Assembly (NCBI GenBank): GCA_963680875.1
Contig: OY804579.1
Coordinates: forward strand, 25,281,804 to 25,345,803
Source: Bathymodiolus brooksi
Lineage: Eukaryota > Mollusca > Bivalvia > Mytilida > Modiolidae
Length of the DNA stretch: 64,000 nt
Direction of reading: 5' to 3'
Below are positions 50,208-61,891 of this stretch, one piece after another. Position 1 is the first letter of the stretch; each line of letters begins with the position of its first letter. The notes beneath the pieces were generated by a model, which had not been told where the DNA came from, made no database searches, and saw only the letters and a list, made by a program, of their open reading frames with translations. The position numbers and the translations under genes were made by a program.

Positions 50208-53200
50208 AAGTTAACGTCTTTACTGGAATCATAAACGACACAAAAACTTTGACTTCCAGATACATTTTTTTTTGCATCTTGGAATTTACGCTTTTTGGCT
50301 CTATAATCTACATCAGTATTTTCGATTTATATTACTGGTGATGCTGCATCGGGTGGGGCAGTTTCATGATCAGTTGATAATTTGATTCAACCGATTTATT
50401 TTTAGTGTAGAATTTTGTAATAAGGTTTTGTTTTTTGCTCATCGTGGTCACTTGCAAGACCGGATTATCACAGATATATAAACTCGCGGTCTGGCTATCA
50501 ATACAGAATTTTCACTCGCATTTTACAAAAGTAGCTCGCAAATGTGAGTGTTTTGGTCGCATTGTAGAGCCCTGCATACTAAAAAGAAGAGTTTGGAGAT
50601 ACCAAAGGGGTCATCAGAATCCATATATCGAAGAAGAACAGACAACACAATGGCCACAAGATTTAAAACTTTTATGTCTGAGTCAATTGTGCGGTTTAAA
50701 ATACCGATTAATTAGTCGGAATTTAAATTGAAAAATATGATCGGAGAGGGAACAAAAATTTTCCGGATATATAAACTCGCCATCTGGCTATCAATACAGA
50801 ATTTTTACTTGCATTTTACAAAAGTAGCTTGCAAATGCAAGTGCTTTGGTCGCATTGTAGAGCCCTGATACAAAAATCTGTTAAACTAAATAAAGAGAAT
50901 TTTATAAGGAACATACATGTACTTAAAAAATTAATCAAGATTTGTTGGAAAAATAAACTCATCACATACAAAAACAGACAAGATCCTTATTGACAACTTG
51001 GGGTCTCTTGTTTCTTTTGTGTACATTGTAGTGTACTTCCAAAAAACCAACAAAAAAGTTTTAGAGGACCATCCTGTGAAAAATTCCTATCATGCTTGGT
51101 TCCAATTGGCTCAGTGGTTTCAGAGAAGATTAAAATGTGAATGCTTAACAGGCACCAAGTGATGACAGTACCTCACATGACACTTTGGGTCAGGTGAGCT
51201 TAAAATTCAGCAATAACACATTCAATGGTTTCAATCAATCTGATCCAATTTGATTTTTTTCATTATTTATTTCATAAATTTCAATAGTGACCTTTCGTTA
51301 GATTTTAACAGCAATCGTAAGATGGTGGATATCACATGTTGAGCAGGAATTTTACCATTCTAGAATCTATCAATTCATTTTGAATTTTAGATGTTTTGGT
51401 GTTGTTCAATATTAATTTTTAGTGTCCTGTGTCTGCCTAAAACATGTATACGTCAAATTACTTGTCGTTTTTGTTCAATTGTTCATGGTTAGATTGTTTA
51501 CTTTTTTATTTTGGCTGTTGACTATACTAAGTCATAGTATCTTCCTAGATCATTCTTTTTACTTTTTAATCTCTCTTGTTCACAATTACATCTGATGTGT
51601 CCTATCATAAGGAGTCCCCTTCATCACAACAATTACCTTTCTCGATCATTTTCATGCATTTACTTCATTTGGAGCCTAGTGATTACTAGTAGTATGCATG
51701 GTTTTACTATGTTGAAATACACTACTGGTGCACAGAAAACCAGTAATTTACATGTACATCATAATTCCTTCCAAATGTAAGATTCAACAGTTCAAACCAG
51801 CCATCTGCATTTATATTAGAGGACAAGGTAAAAATCTCAAATTTCCTATTAGTTCATTATTGTGGAAACGTTTGGCAAAAGAAATAGGTGACTCAGAATG
51901 ACATTCTTCCATTTTTTAGAAAAGGTCTGATTTAATTACAAATAAAATTAATTTAGTTGGATCCTCATGTTGAAGAGATGTCAAATTGTCTTCTTAAAAT
52001 CATAAGGATTGTCTGCTTCATGGAGAATTAGCATTACCAAAAAGTTCTGATTGAGGACATTCCCAGTCGTGTAGCATGTGTTTTGTTATCTGCTGTATGT
52101 GCTGGTCTTATAATGTGTGCTGTATTTAAATGCTGTATGTCCATGTCTTCTACCACACTACTCTGATGCCACAATGTTAGTGCTCAAAGTATGGCTTACA
52201 ATGTAAAAGTGGATGAAATGAGAAGATGCTAAGATGTTAGATTATGAACAAGCAACTATGAAAGCACTGAAATTAATAATAAAGCCACATGTTTACTGAA
52301 CACAAATAGATATGACCTTCTAAAGTACCACCTCAACTGCTATTTGAACAAAAGACTACTACAATTGCCAGTCTACAAGCCCTCACATTGTGTTAGCCCC
52401 AGTGCCCTTTTTTGCAGGTAAAAACTAATGATTTATTTTGTCCACACATAAAATTAAGTCCTACTTTAAGTTGGAGTGTCCATGAATATTACAATGTTAA
52501 TGATAACAAACAATGTACTTTCATAAAGTACCTACACAGTAGCAACAGTACAGTTCTGGAACAAGAAGAATAATAACTGTGACATGGTACAATGTACATA
52601 ATAAATCAATAAATCAAAGTTTCCAGGTGACTGATTCAGGCTCATGTGAGCCTCTAGTTAAAAAAAATATAGTCATACAATAATTATGTAGTATATTAGT
52701 GTGAATCACTGTGACCTGGTGGTTATGCAGAAGTTTTGAAACTTAAAGTTAACTTGGAATTTGAGTCAAGGTGCTCGATACTTGTAAGTATCAAAATATT
52801 GACACATTTTTAAGGCTAAAATAGTAAAAGGTTACAGTTCAAATATGCAAGAACAAAACTTAAAGCTGTAGAATCTTTAAAATAATCAACTGAACAATGG
52901 TGTGACGTTTACTAATAGAAATTTATGTATTATTATTGTTGTTCCTGCTGGTGATCTCATTGGATCATAATTTGATTGCTTTTTCATGTTCTATTTTATA
53001 GGACTGCAAACATTTTGCGGTCATATCTTGTTATTGGTCTGTCATTGTTGACATTTGTCTGTAGACACCATGGTTTCTGTGCAATAACTTTAGTTCTACT
53101 TAAACAATTCTTTTAAGATTTTAACACAATGATCCTTGACAAAGAATAAAAGTCGCCAAGAGGTCAATTATCACCCACCAGCAATTGTGTCCATATAGAC

Positions 53201-53642
53201 CAACAACATACCATAATTTGACCGCAAAATCATTTTTTTGCCCCATTGAGACTCTTTTTTCTGTGGTGGATTACCGATAAAAAACACATCAATTTTGTAG
53301 AGGACCATCCCCTGAACATTTTTACTAAATTTAGTTTAATTTCAGAGAAGATTAAAATGTAAAAAGTTATGGACAAGAAAGCCACTGTTGTCAACAGACA
53401 CAAATTGATGACAATACATGTACCTCATCTGATCATATGGGTCAGGATTTTATTTAATTGTACTATTGATATCTTGCATACACGTTAACAATTTATCATA
53501 CAACCACTTATTATACCATCTCTTCTAACTGTACCAGTACAATCATCTTCCATGGGTGCTGAAAAATATTTCTTTGCTACAATCTACCAACCATCAACCC
53601 TCAACCCACTACATTTTCAAAGTAAAAAATAAGGAAACTTAC

Positions 53643-53807
53643 GGAACTGACAAATATACTTGTAGGTAAAGAGGTCATTATCACATGAGTTATCATGCCA
53701 CCTCCAATCATCGTTTCTTCTCATACATGCACAGTCCTCAAAAGAAATAAAACCAAACATCTTACTAGGCTCACCAGGTTCCCAGTAACCATAGGTCTGT
53801 TCATCAC
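53643..53807 (-). CDS. C-type lectin domain, second exon, copy C
   Basis: Counterpart of 16098-16262 with intact splice sites. One substitution changes WHDYSC to WHDNSC, next to the calcium-site WND-equivalent motif. Confidence 0.87.
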
Positions 53808-54765
53808 CTGTTTATAAAAGATGCGAATTTTTTTTTAATTTTTTCTAAGAACAAAACTGGAGGCTCACCTGAACCTGTATCATTCACCTGGTTATTCATG
53901 CACGTTTGTGTTCAGACAAGTCTGCAATTTTTCAGAAAAAAAATTTATTCATATAATATACATTTGTACATATAACAAAAGTTTGCTTTGAGGTCAGCTA
54001 CAATTCCTTATCCATACACAAAAATGACAATCCAATGATTCTTTATGTAACATGTAAATATGGTCCTACAATGTATATGGAAAAAAAACTACCTGCATGA
54101 TTGGTATACCATTTGGGTTCATTCAAATTTCTGGTATCTGAGAAAAAAAATTATTCTATTTTCCCATATTGTCCTATGTTTAAAACTTTGTCTTGCAGCC
54201 GGTGGTGGCCAGCTTGGATTTCTGATTGACAAAAAAAACATAAATTTTAGAGGGCCACATAACAATCATTCCTACCAAAGAATTCCATCGCATAAGCGGT
54301 TTTAGTAAATAAGATTTTTCTTAATTTAAGCCAAGTAGAAAGCATAATTGGACCTAATAACCATACATGTATAACGAAAAACTAGTAAAATATTAAAAAA
54401 TACCCAAGTACAATGTACGTAATATTTACACTGAGTTTGGTTCCAATTGGGTCAGTGGTATGTGAGTAATAGATTGAAATGTTAATAAATTAATTGACAG
54501 TGGATGTGGACGGATGAAAAGTGATGACATACAGTACAATGTATAGAACATCACATGACCCTTTGGTCTGATGAACTAATAACATTCTATATATACAACA
54601 ATTAAAAGGATATTGATTACATTTTGAATTGGATAAATGTTTAAAAAAAAAAGGTACAAACTGTAGTTGTTACGGTGTACAATGTACACCTATAGATAAA
54701 CTGGTACATTTTACACCTATATTCTTTCTTTTCAATTGAATGACTTTAACAAAATGTGATCATAC

Positions 54766-55044
54766 CAGTAGTCCACTTCCATCCTCCACTTCCTCGGTTG
54801 TGTAATCCTATCCAAACACCATTATTTCTCCATCGTAAATGATTACCCATCACTCTCCTTAGAAAATCCATTGTATCTTTGTCTGGTATATGTACCATAT
54901 CCCCTCCCCATGTCTCGCATTGTGCTCTGGCATCAACCCAAGTTTTCTTATGGTTTATAAATACATAACAAATACTGTTGTGTGTAAATACATATCCAAG
55001 ACCTTTCAGAGAATCAACGATTGGCTGACAACTGTCTGAATACA
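54766..55044 (-). CDS. C-type lectin domain, first exon, copy C
   Basis: Counterpart of 17223-17501 with intact splice sites and phase. Two replacements are visible: LKSLGY to LKGLGY and HEKTW to HKKTW. Confidence 0.88.
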
Positions 55045-57360
55045 CTGGAACAAAAAAGAAATCATTATATTAGAACTACAAAAAAAATGTATACCTTGTA
55101 TACATACATGCTATATGAAAAAGAAATGCACACTTGAGCCTATATTGATCACCTGCAGCTCTTTTCACAAAAATGTGTACGATAAATACTTATTTTAGTG
55201 TAAAAGAGTTTCACAAAAAAATTTGTTGAAAGTCAGACTGTCTACGACCAAAACGACCCACTCTTAAGTGTAATACATGTATATTTATCATAAGAGTAAA
55301 ATTTCTCTTAAATCAAAAAAAATAATATCATCAACAAATACAAATCTGCATATTTCGTGCTTTCGTGTTGATATTGGTAATGCTGGTAACATTTACACTT
55401 TTTTGACAGTTTGAAAACTTGAAAAAGAAAATGAAAGACGAGGAAGGGATTAACCCTCTACCGAAGCAAAAAGGGTTCATTTTCCAATTATCAAACTGTT
55501 TGAACTGTTGTGGAGCAAAAATAGAGGCTCCTCTAAGGAGTCTGAATCTCTCACCCTTGAGAAGTTTTCAAAGATCAGCCAATATGAAATTTCAATCTGT
55601 CATATGTTAACTTATATTTAAGTCATCATATACAAAGGCATTTCGGTACATGTTGGACATTTCGTCATTTCTGTGATTCCGGGGCATTTCGGTAATTCAA
55701 AGTGCCCCAACAATGAATGGACAATGGATTCAATTCATATTCCACCTTGGTAACAAACTTTCCTGATATCAGACCACTTTGCAACTTTTTTTTTTATGTT
55801 TTTGACGTTGCTCCATTTTGACACATAAAATTACATGGTCATTCTAGTAGAAATATAGGTCAAATTGAGGTAAACAAAAAACCAAATTCATTTACGTGGA
55901 AGATGCAGGTCAAGATGATTTACTTTTGCAAAAGATCATCTTGAAACCCAAGATGTATCCACAGACTAAATATCTGTGACTTTAGCTACTTAGATGTGGA
56001 CCTTAATACAAACTTTAATCAAGGACATTGATCCAGAGAAGTACATGTAGGTCAAATGGTACCAACTTTTGCCAAGGTCAAGGATCTTCATTAATACCAA
56101 GGAGGTATTAATAACCATATTTCAGTACTCTACAACTTGTAGTTACATGCACACAAACTTTAACCAGGACGTATGAACCAAAAAACGAACGACGAAATAC
56201 CATGTCCCCTCCCCAACTTCGTTTGGCTCAGGGACAATCAAATTTCATGCACATATATGTGTACCAGTAGATATTATTCGAATATTCAAATAAGCACGCT
56301 TGCAGGTATATTTCTTGGTTTCATGATATTTAATTTTGTCTAAGATCTATTGCTTCCCAGTCACCCAGTTTTACTTTGACGAAAATATATATGCCTCGTA
56401 CTTGAGCTATTGAATTTTTATGTTTTATCTTTGAAACAAGATTTTTTTATGATTAGAAATAGAATAAAATATTATTATACTTCGTGTAAGTTTCTGTAGT
56501 GATATTTGGCACTGTAATATTTTGGCATATTACCTGGACAATTAGACACTCAGTATAATAATGATATTAATGTGGTCTTGTCCAGGTAAGACCACATTAT
56601 CAGAGATGCAGCTAACCGTCGGCCCTGTCGGACCTAGGGGGCAGAATTTTAGAGGTTCCGGCAAATTAGTTTTAATGACGTCTTTGTGTCAGACCTAATG
56701 ACCGGCAAACATTTTTACTGCTTGGGGCTGTCAAAAATCAAATTTCTGTCGGTCCTGGTTACCTCTTAGACACCTAAGCGAAGGATCTTTGATTATCGTT
56801 AATAAAGTCAAAAGTCGTAAACAAATCGGTAAAAATTTCTGTTCCTTTCTGTTTATGCTAAATTTCGGGAACCAGTTCCCATTCCGGATTTTATTTCGTT
56901 TCCTATCGGTAATCGTTGTAAATTGTAATTTGATCATTTCCGTTATGGCTGCATGGCCAATTAAGTTTACGGAGTGGTCTAAATCTGGAAAGAAGCACCC
57001 CACTACCTATCGATTTATCTACAGAGAATAAAAAAGCCAAAAGGTCCGCATATGAAAAGGAGAGGCGACCGGGTCGGTCCTTTAATCGAAAATGGAAGGA
57101 CAAAATGAACAAACAAATGACGACTTGATATCAAAATTAAAGTTTGTTTTTGCCCGCAAAAAACGTATGTCTCCCCCCGTCCCACAAACTGTAGTCATAG
57201 GTAAAAAATCTATTTGGGTAATAAATAAAATTAAGCTTCAATGAATAACATAAAAAAATGTTTTTAATCCATGAAACACAAAAAAAATTTGATCAAAAGT
57301 GCTATTTAAAGTAAGGGTTACAGGTACTATTCCATATTGTCATGGCAAATTTTTGTTCTT

Positions 57361-57459
57361 CCCTCGACGGGATTTGAACCCACACCATTGTTACACTGCA
57401 GCACCATTCGCTTAGCCTTACATCCAGCGCCCTAGACCACTCGACTACATCCACTCCCT
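57361..57459 (-). repeat. tRNA-like sequence (SINE head or tRNA pseudogene)
   Basis: On the minus strand an A-box-like TAGTCGAGTGG (57437-57447) and a B box GGTTCAAATCC (57370-57380) are about 55 bp apart, as in Leu- or Ser-type tRNA genes. The acceptor stem does not pair well and the body is about 99 nt, so a working tRNA is unlikely. A tRNA-derived SINE is the better reading. Confidence 0.55.
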
Positions 57460-58299
57460 ATAAAAGGAGCTTCAATAGTCGTAGTGTTACCTTGTCTCGT
57501 AAGGCAAATCTAGGGATAGACGTAAGACATGTGTATAAGCGTGTGTAGATGGTACATATATACTTAATATTATAATTTGACAGCAATCTAACTCAGCAAT
57601 TTTTAATATATTGGATAGGATAATGAAGAATTATTCATTATACAGTCACAGGAAATAAAGTATATTATACAAACGTCTAGAAGCAAGTGACAACCATACA
57701 ATATATCTGTCCCACTGGATCTCAAAGTTACTTTAAAGGATACTAGGTTAATACTAAATATTATATACGTCTGAAAATTAAACCAAACAGTGTTAGAATT
57801 AGATTTTAGAGCTGTCAAATTTTTGTTCTTATATATACAAGTTTCAGTAAGGGATATTACATTAGAGTGTTTGCAAATAACTTCCACAAAATTTAGGGGA
57901 TCAACATTTCCTGGTAATATGCACAACTACATATGGCGTCCTTACTACCTACCAAGTTTCATGAAATTCTGTTCAGTAGTTTCAGAGGAGTTGTGCTGAC
58001 AAGCTGCTTCAGAAGTATATTGTGGGGAATTTTAAGTTCAAAGGGGCATAGCTCCCACAACTTTCTGTTTACAAATTTATTTTCAATAAAATTTCTTTAT
58101 TTCTTTATTATTTCATCTCTTTCCTTATTTTAATTTGTTCGTGTCAATATTCATACAATCTTATGTTAACATCAAATTGAATGTGTCGTCACTGTCGACC
58201 CTATATAGATATTAATAATCCACAAGGCATGCAACTAGACAGGTTTAAAAATCGTACCCCTGCTCGCTTCGAGTACATTTATTGCACCTTATTTTCATT

Positions 58300-58737
58300 A
58301 TGTCATTCAAACTAGGACATGTATCCATTCCTAAACGAAGCATCTTCTTACCCCTGTTTTTGTTTTCTGCATACGATAGCTCAGTTCTCCAGAATTTTAA
58401 GATTTTCATACATTTATTGCCAACTTTTTCGAATAAGGACCCACGGCTGACGGAAGTGACGTACCACTGCATTAACTTCAACGATAGGTTCAGGAAAGTT
58501 CCAAAAAAATTTCATATAGTACCCTTCGTTGACGGAAGTAGATATAAAATCAATGGACCGGTTACGACCACTGAATTCCGAATGCATTGCTTCAACGATA
58601 GGGTCAGAGAAGTTCCAAAAATTTCTCCGGATATTATTTTGGGGCGATATTTTGAAATCATGACTCGGCTTGGTACAATCAGCGAAACGAGTCTAGGGTT
58701 CAATAATCGTTCTTTATTAGTCGTAGTTAATGGTTAA
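58300..58737 (+). CDS. 145-residue unclassified ORF inside the hAT-like element
   Basis: ATG at 58300 opens a frame starting MSFKLGHVSIPKRSIF and ending SLLVVVNG. It contains two similar words about 100 bp apart (FNDRFRKVPK and FNDRVREVPK), reflecting a short DNA repeat (TTCAACGATAGG). No domain is recognised and the opposite strand is also partly open. It is most likely not a gene. Confidence 0.12.
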   Translation: MSFKLGHVSIPKRSIFLPLFLFSAYDSSVLQNFKIFIHLLPTFSNKDPRLTEVTYHCINFNDRFRKVPKKFHIVPFVDGSRYKINGPVTTTEFRMHCFNDRVREVPKISPDIILGRYFEIMTRLGTISETSLGFNNRSLLVVVNG

Positions 58738-58816
58738 TAATCACAGCTGAATTTAATGACCTATTAACACAAATGATGACAAGTTTATCCCTCTACCTGT
58801 AATTGTTAAGTAAACA

Positions 58817-58937
58817 ATTATGTAGTGGATAATACACTCCAACTGTAGATTCTTAAAAATAATCAACGAGACTCATCAGGGTCGAGTTGATTATTTTTTA
58901 AGAATCTACAAGTTGGAATGTATTCTCTTACATAATA
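58817..58937. repeat. Long inverted repeat (about 120-nt hairpin)
   Basis: Arms CCAACTGTAGATTCTTAAAA and its near-complement face each other around AACGAGACTCATCAGGGTCG, with weaker pairing continuing outward. It lies inside the hAT-like insertion and may be a small nested foldback element. Confidence 0.75.
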
Positions 58938-60880
58938 CATTTCTATCTGCAACAGTGTTTTCATTTTATATGTTTACCTTTTTAATGTTCAGAAAGCTAA
59001 ATAATCCACAAATAACACATTTTTTCCGGCATCCGTGTTTTCGATTCTCGTTTATATTTAGATATTTCATGGTCTTTCAAGTGAATAGAATCGTTTATAT
59101 TTAGATATTTCAAGGTCTTTCAAGTGTCCTAGGTGTTCACCTGTGGTCTGTCTGATTTGTTAATTTGCGGTCGGTTCGTTGGTTGTTTTTGTATAGCGAG
59201 AATACTCGTCAGTTCTGAACATAAATTATGTCAGAACTCATCTACTTGTATCGTGTCTTGTATATCTATTGATCAATTGCTTTTTTAAAGCAAATTGTTC
59301 ATATTTAGAAAAAAAAGAAGCTTACTATCAAGAGTTATATATACTAATTATAGAATTTATTAATGTGGTCAACTTAGCCGAATGATAAGATGGAAGTTTT
59401 GAAAGTCAAAGTGACTTTGAAAAGCCCAGCAATGGTTCAAGACACGAAAGTCACAATATAAGTAAAACACGTTTTAAGCCTAAAATAGTAAAAGGTTGTG
59501 TTCATATATTCAAAAATAAAAGAATAAACTGTAGATTCTTCAAAATAATCCGGTGTTCGAACAATAGTGTGACGTCAGGGAAATGTAATATCTGTTGGTA
59601 ATCTGACATTTATCACACCTTGCAGTAAGCACATTCAACCGTACATCTGTCAATTAATGATAGCTTGGATTATGATAATTTAAATGGGTGCTCATTACAT
59701 TCGGTTTACATATTTATGAAAAATATACAAACCAAATGTATTCCTTATTTACCTGGTAAATTTTCAAAACTGTGCAGCAATAAAAAATAGTCACTATGAT
59801 TTCAAAGCATACCTTATCCAAATATCCGTATACCTTTAGCTAACTGGACAATATGTATGCTTACATACTAATAAGTAAAAAAGGTTTTTTCATAGATATA
59901 ATGCGAAAAAGGGGGATAAATTAATTTTGCCACCCTCAACTTTTGGCAGATATTAGTAAATGTTGTATACCCCTCACTTCTGATTCGGTATAACATACTC
60001 ATATCTGCCAATCCACGTTAAAACTCAAAACACATTCTGACTTCCATGATTTATTTCTTAAACTAATTCGGTATAATTAAATTAACATTGGGTTTTATAA
60101 TATAAAAAAGTTAAATTATTTTCCATTGTGGAGCTAAAAACTCAGTTTCATTTTTATTATAATATAGCAACAATAGGCAGTCAGAGCAATGATAAATATC
60201 AATCAATATATTATATAATATATACATAGTTTTAAAGACATTTAATATTGGAGTTGAAAACTCAGTTTCATCTCTACAATTTCATATGTGAATATTAGCA
60301 TATTTTTTATCATCTTAGCTGTGAATGTGAACAAATTGTGTAAAATAAGTTATTTTAGTCTCAAATATATTAGTAAATCTTCCTTGTTTTCAATAATAAA
60401 CCAGGAAATGGTTTTTTCCGCTTTAATAGTAAAACATACTTGACAATAGGCATTTATAATTAATGATATATTATTGTAACACACACAAGAGATGACGTGG
60501 ATTAAATGATTTTAAGTAACATAACCCCGCTATTTTATATTGAAGTGAGAGACATAATACTCATTAGAGGAATAATAAAATTTTACTAATATGAACTATT
60601 GATTATTCGATGTTGCAGGTCTATTTAAATTGAATGTGGTCTCAATCACTAACCCCCTTTTGGCAATATCCTTAATCTGATTCAGGTCGTAGTAGTCGTT
60701 AGTTGAGTTGTGTCAAGGCTTTAAGATTGTCCCTTTAATCATACTGTATTGAAAGTGAAATATTAAAAAATTTCTATAAAAAAAGTAGGTCTGGCAAAAG
60801 TTGATAGGTCTGGCAAAACTCTCTTACTTGCAGGACCCAATGTCTGACAGGATTTTTTTTTATCTGCAACTCTGCATTAT

Positions 60881-61866
60881 TATATAATTAACAAATGAAA
60901 TATTAAAAAAAAAATATAGTATACACTGTACATTTTTTGTAATTCAAGCTTATTCTTCGATGTAGTTTTCATTTTGCTTCCGTTTCGTTACATTTTGTTT
61001 TCTTGTCAGTTTTTTGTTTTGTTTTGACTTTGCTTTGTTTTCATTTCTTTTCATTTTATTTTGTTTTCTTTAGTTTTTGTTTCATGGTTTACAAGTTTTC
61101 TTTTTATTGTATTTCGTCTTCGTTTATTTTCTTCCATGGTTTACAGGTACCCTGTCCCATAATTTGTTAATATAGTTTTACTTTATTAACACAATGTAAA
61201 ACAAAACCCATAAAATTATACTTTCTTAATAAATTAATATTTATTTAAGGAATATTTGAAATTGTTGAACAGGTTATACGATATAACCTAGTTTGGGTCA
61301 GTTTACGCTTAATAAACCGCAAACAAATAAGGAATATTTGAAATTGTTGAACAGGTTATACGATATAACCTGGTTTGGGTCAGTTTACACTTAGGCCAAA
61401 AAAAAAATAATATGTGTTTCCGACCGACCCTAACATCTTTTATGCCAAAAAAAAAATAGATCTGCAAAATCCGGAAATTCGTCTCCGTTTCCGTGTTTGT
61501 TTCCGACTTCAACAATAGATGCTTGACTGTTGCGATATTGACGGGATTTTCTTCATTTCCTTGTACATTTGATCGATGTTTGGAACCAAAAACATTGTAC
61601 TGCATGTCAAATAATTAATAAGAAACAAACAAACAAGTTTGTGTGATTTTAGAGGAAGGAGCATACTTGTAGGTTTCAAAAAAAAAAAATCCCGAAGCCG
61701 GAGTACCTGGAGAGTACCATCGACCATGGGCAAGCAACTGGTCAACTTTATCATTTGTGGCTGCGAGTCGAGTGCACCCTTTTTTATAATTTACAAAGCC
61801 GGGTGCGGACCCATGCCGTATTGGTGATGGGCTTGTACGAGTTGTTAGATCCAATGACCTAACTCA
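60881..61866. other. Right-hand remainder of copy C
   Basis: Homologous to 19066-20046 of copy A: the T-rich tract, the 81-bp duplication and the repeat with overlapping false frames. Homology ends after AACTCA. Confidence 0.85.
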
Positions 61867-61891
61867 TTGAGCCGCTACCCCCGCCCCCCAG

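Larger units (their letters stand above)
56601..60874. mobile_element. 4.27-kb hAT-like non-autonomous element in copy C
   Basis: It interrupts copy C between two copies of CATTAT (56595-56600 and 60875-60880); A and B have the empty site. The ends CAGAGATGCAG and CTGCAACTCTG are inverted repeats whose similarity extends over about 39 bp (shared CCTGTC.GAC). Subterminal words TGTC(G/A)GACCT on the left and GGTCTGGCAAAA on the right repeat in opposed orientation. A CAGAG terminus fits hAT; a 6-bp duplication is unusual but known for some hAT lineages. No transposase is recognisable. Internal features are a tRNA-like segment, a hairpin and an unclassified ORF. Confidence 0.8.
42938..61866. repeat. 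Segmental tandem duplication, copy C (interrupted and incomplete)
   Basis: Third copy. It carries a private 4,274-bp insertion at 56601-60874 and a 4-bp loss just before it. Homology to A and B ends at 61866, matching 20046 of A. The remaining 4.4 kb of the unit is not seen before the window ends. The exons and splice sites are intact, with a few amino-acid changes in the lectin domain. Confidence 0.93.

Noticed and set aside
57361..57459. Functional tRNA-Leu or tRNA-Ser gene
   Set aside because: A and B boxes are present, but the acceptor stem does not pair and the body is too long. A SINE head or pseudogene fits better.
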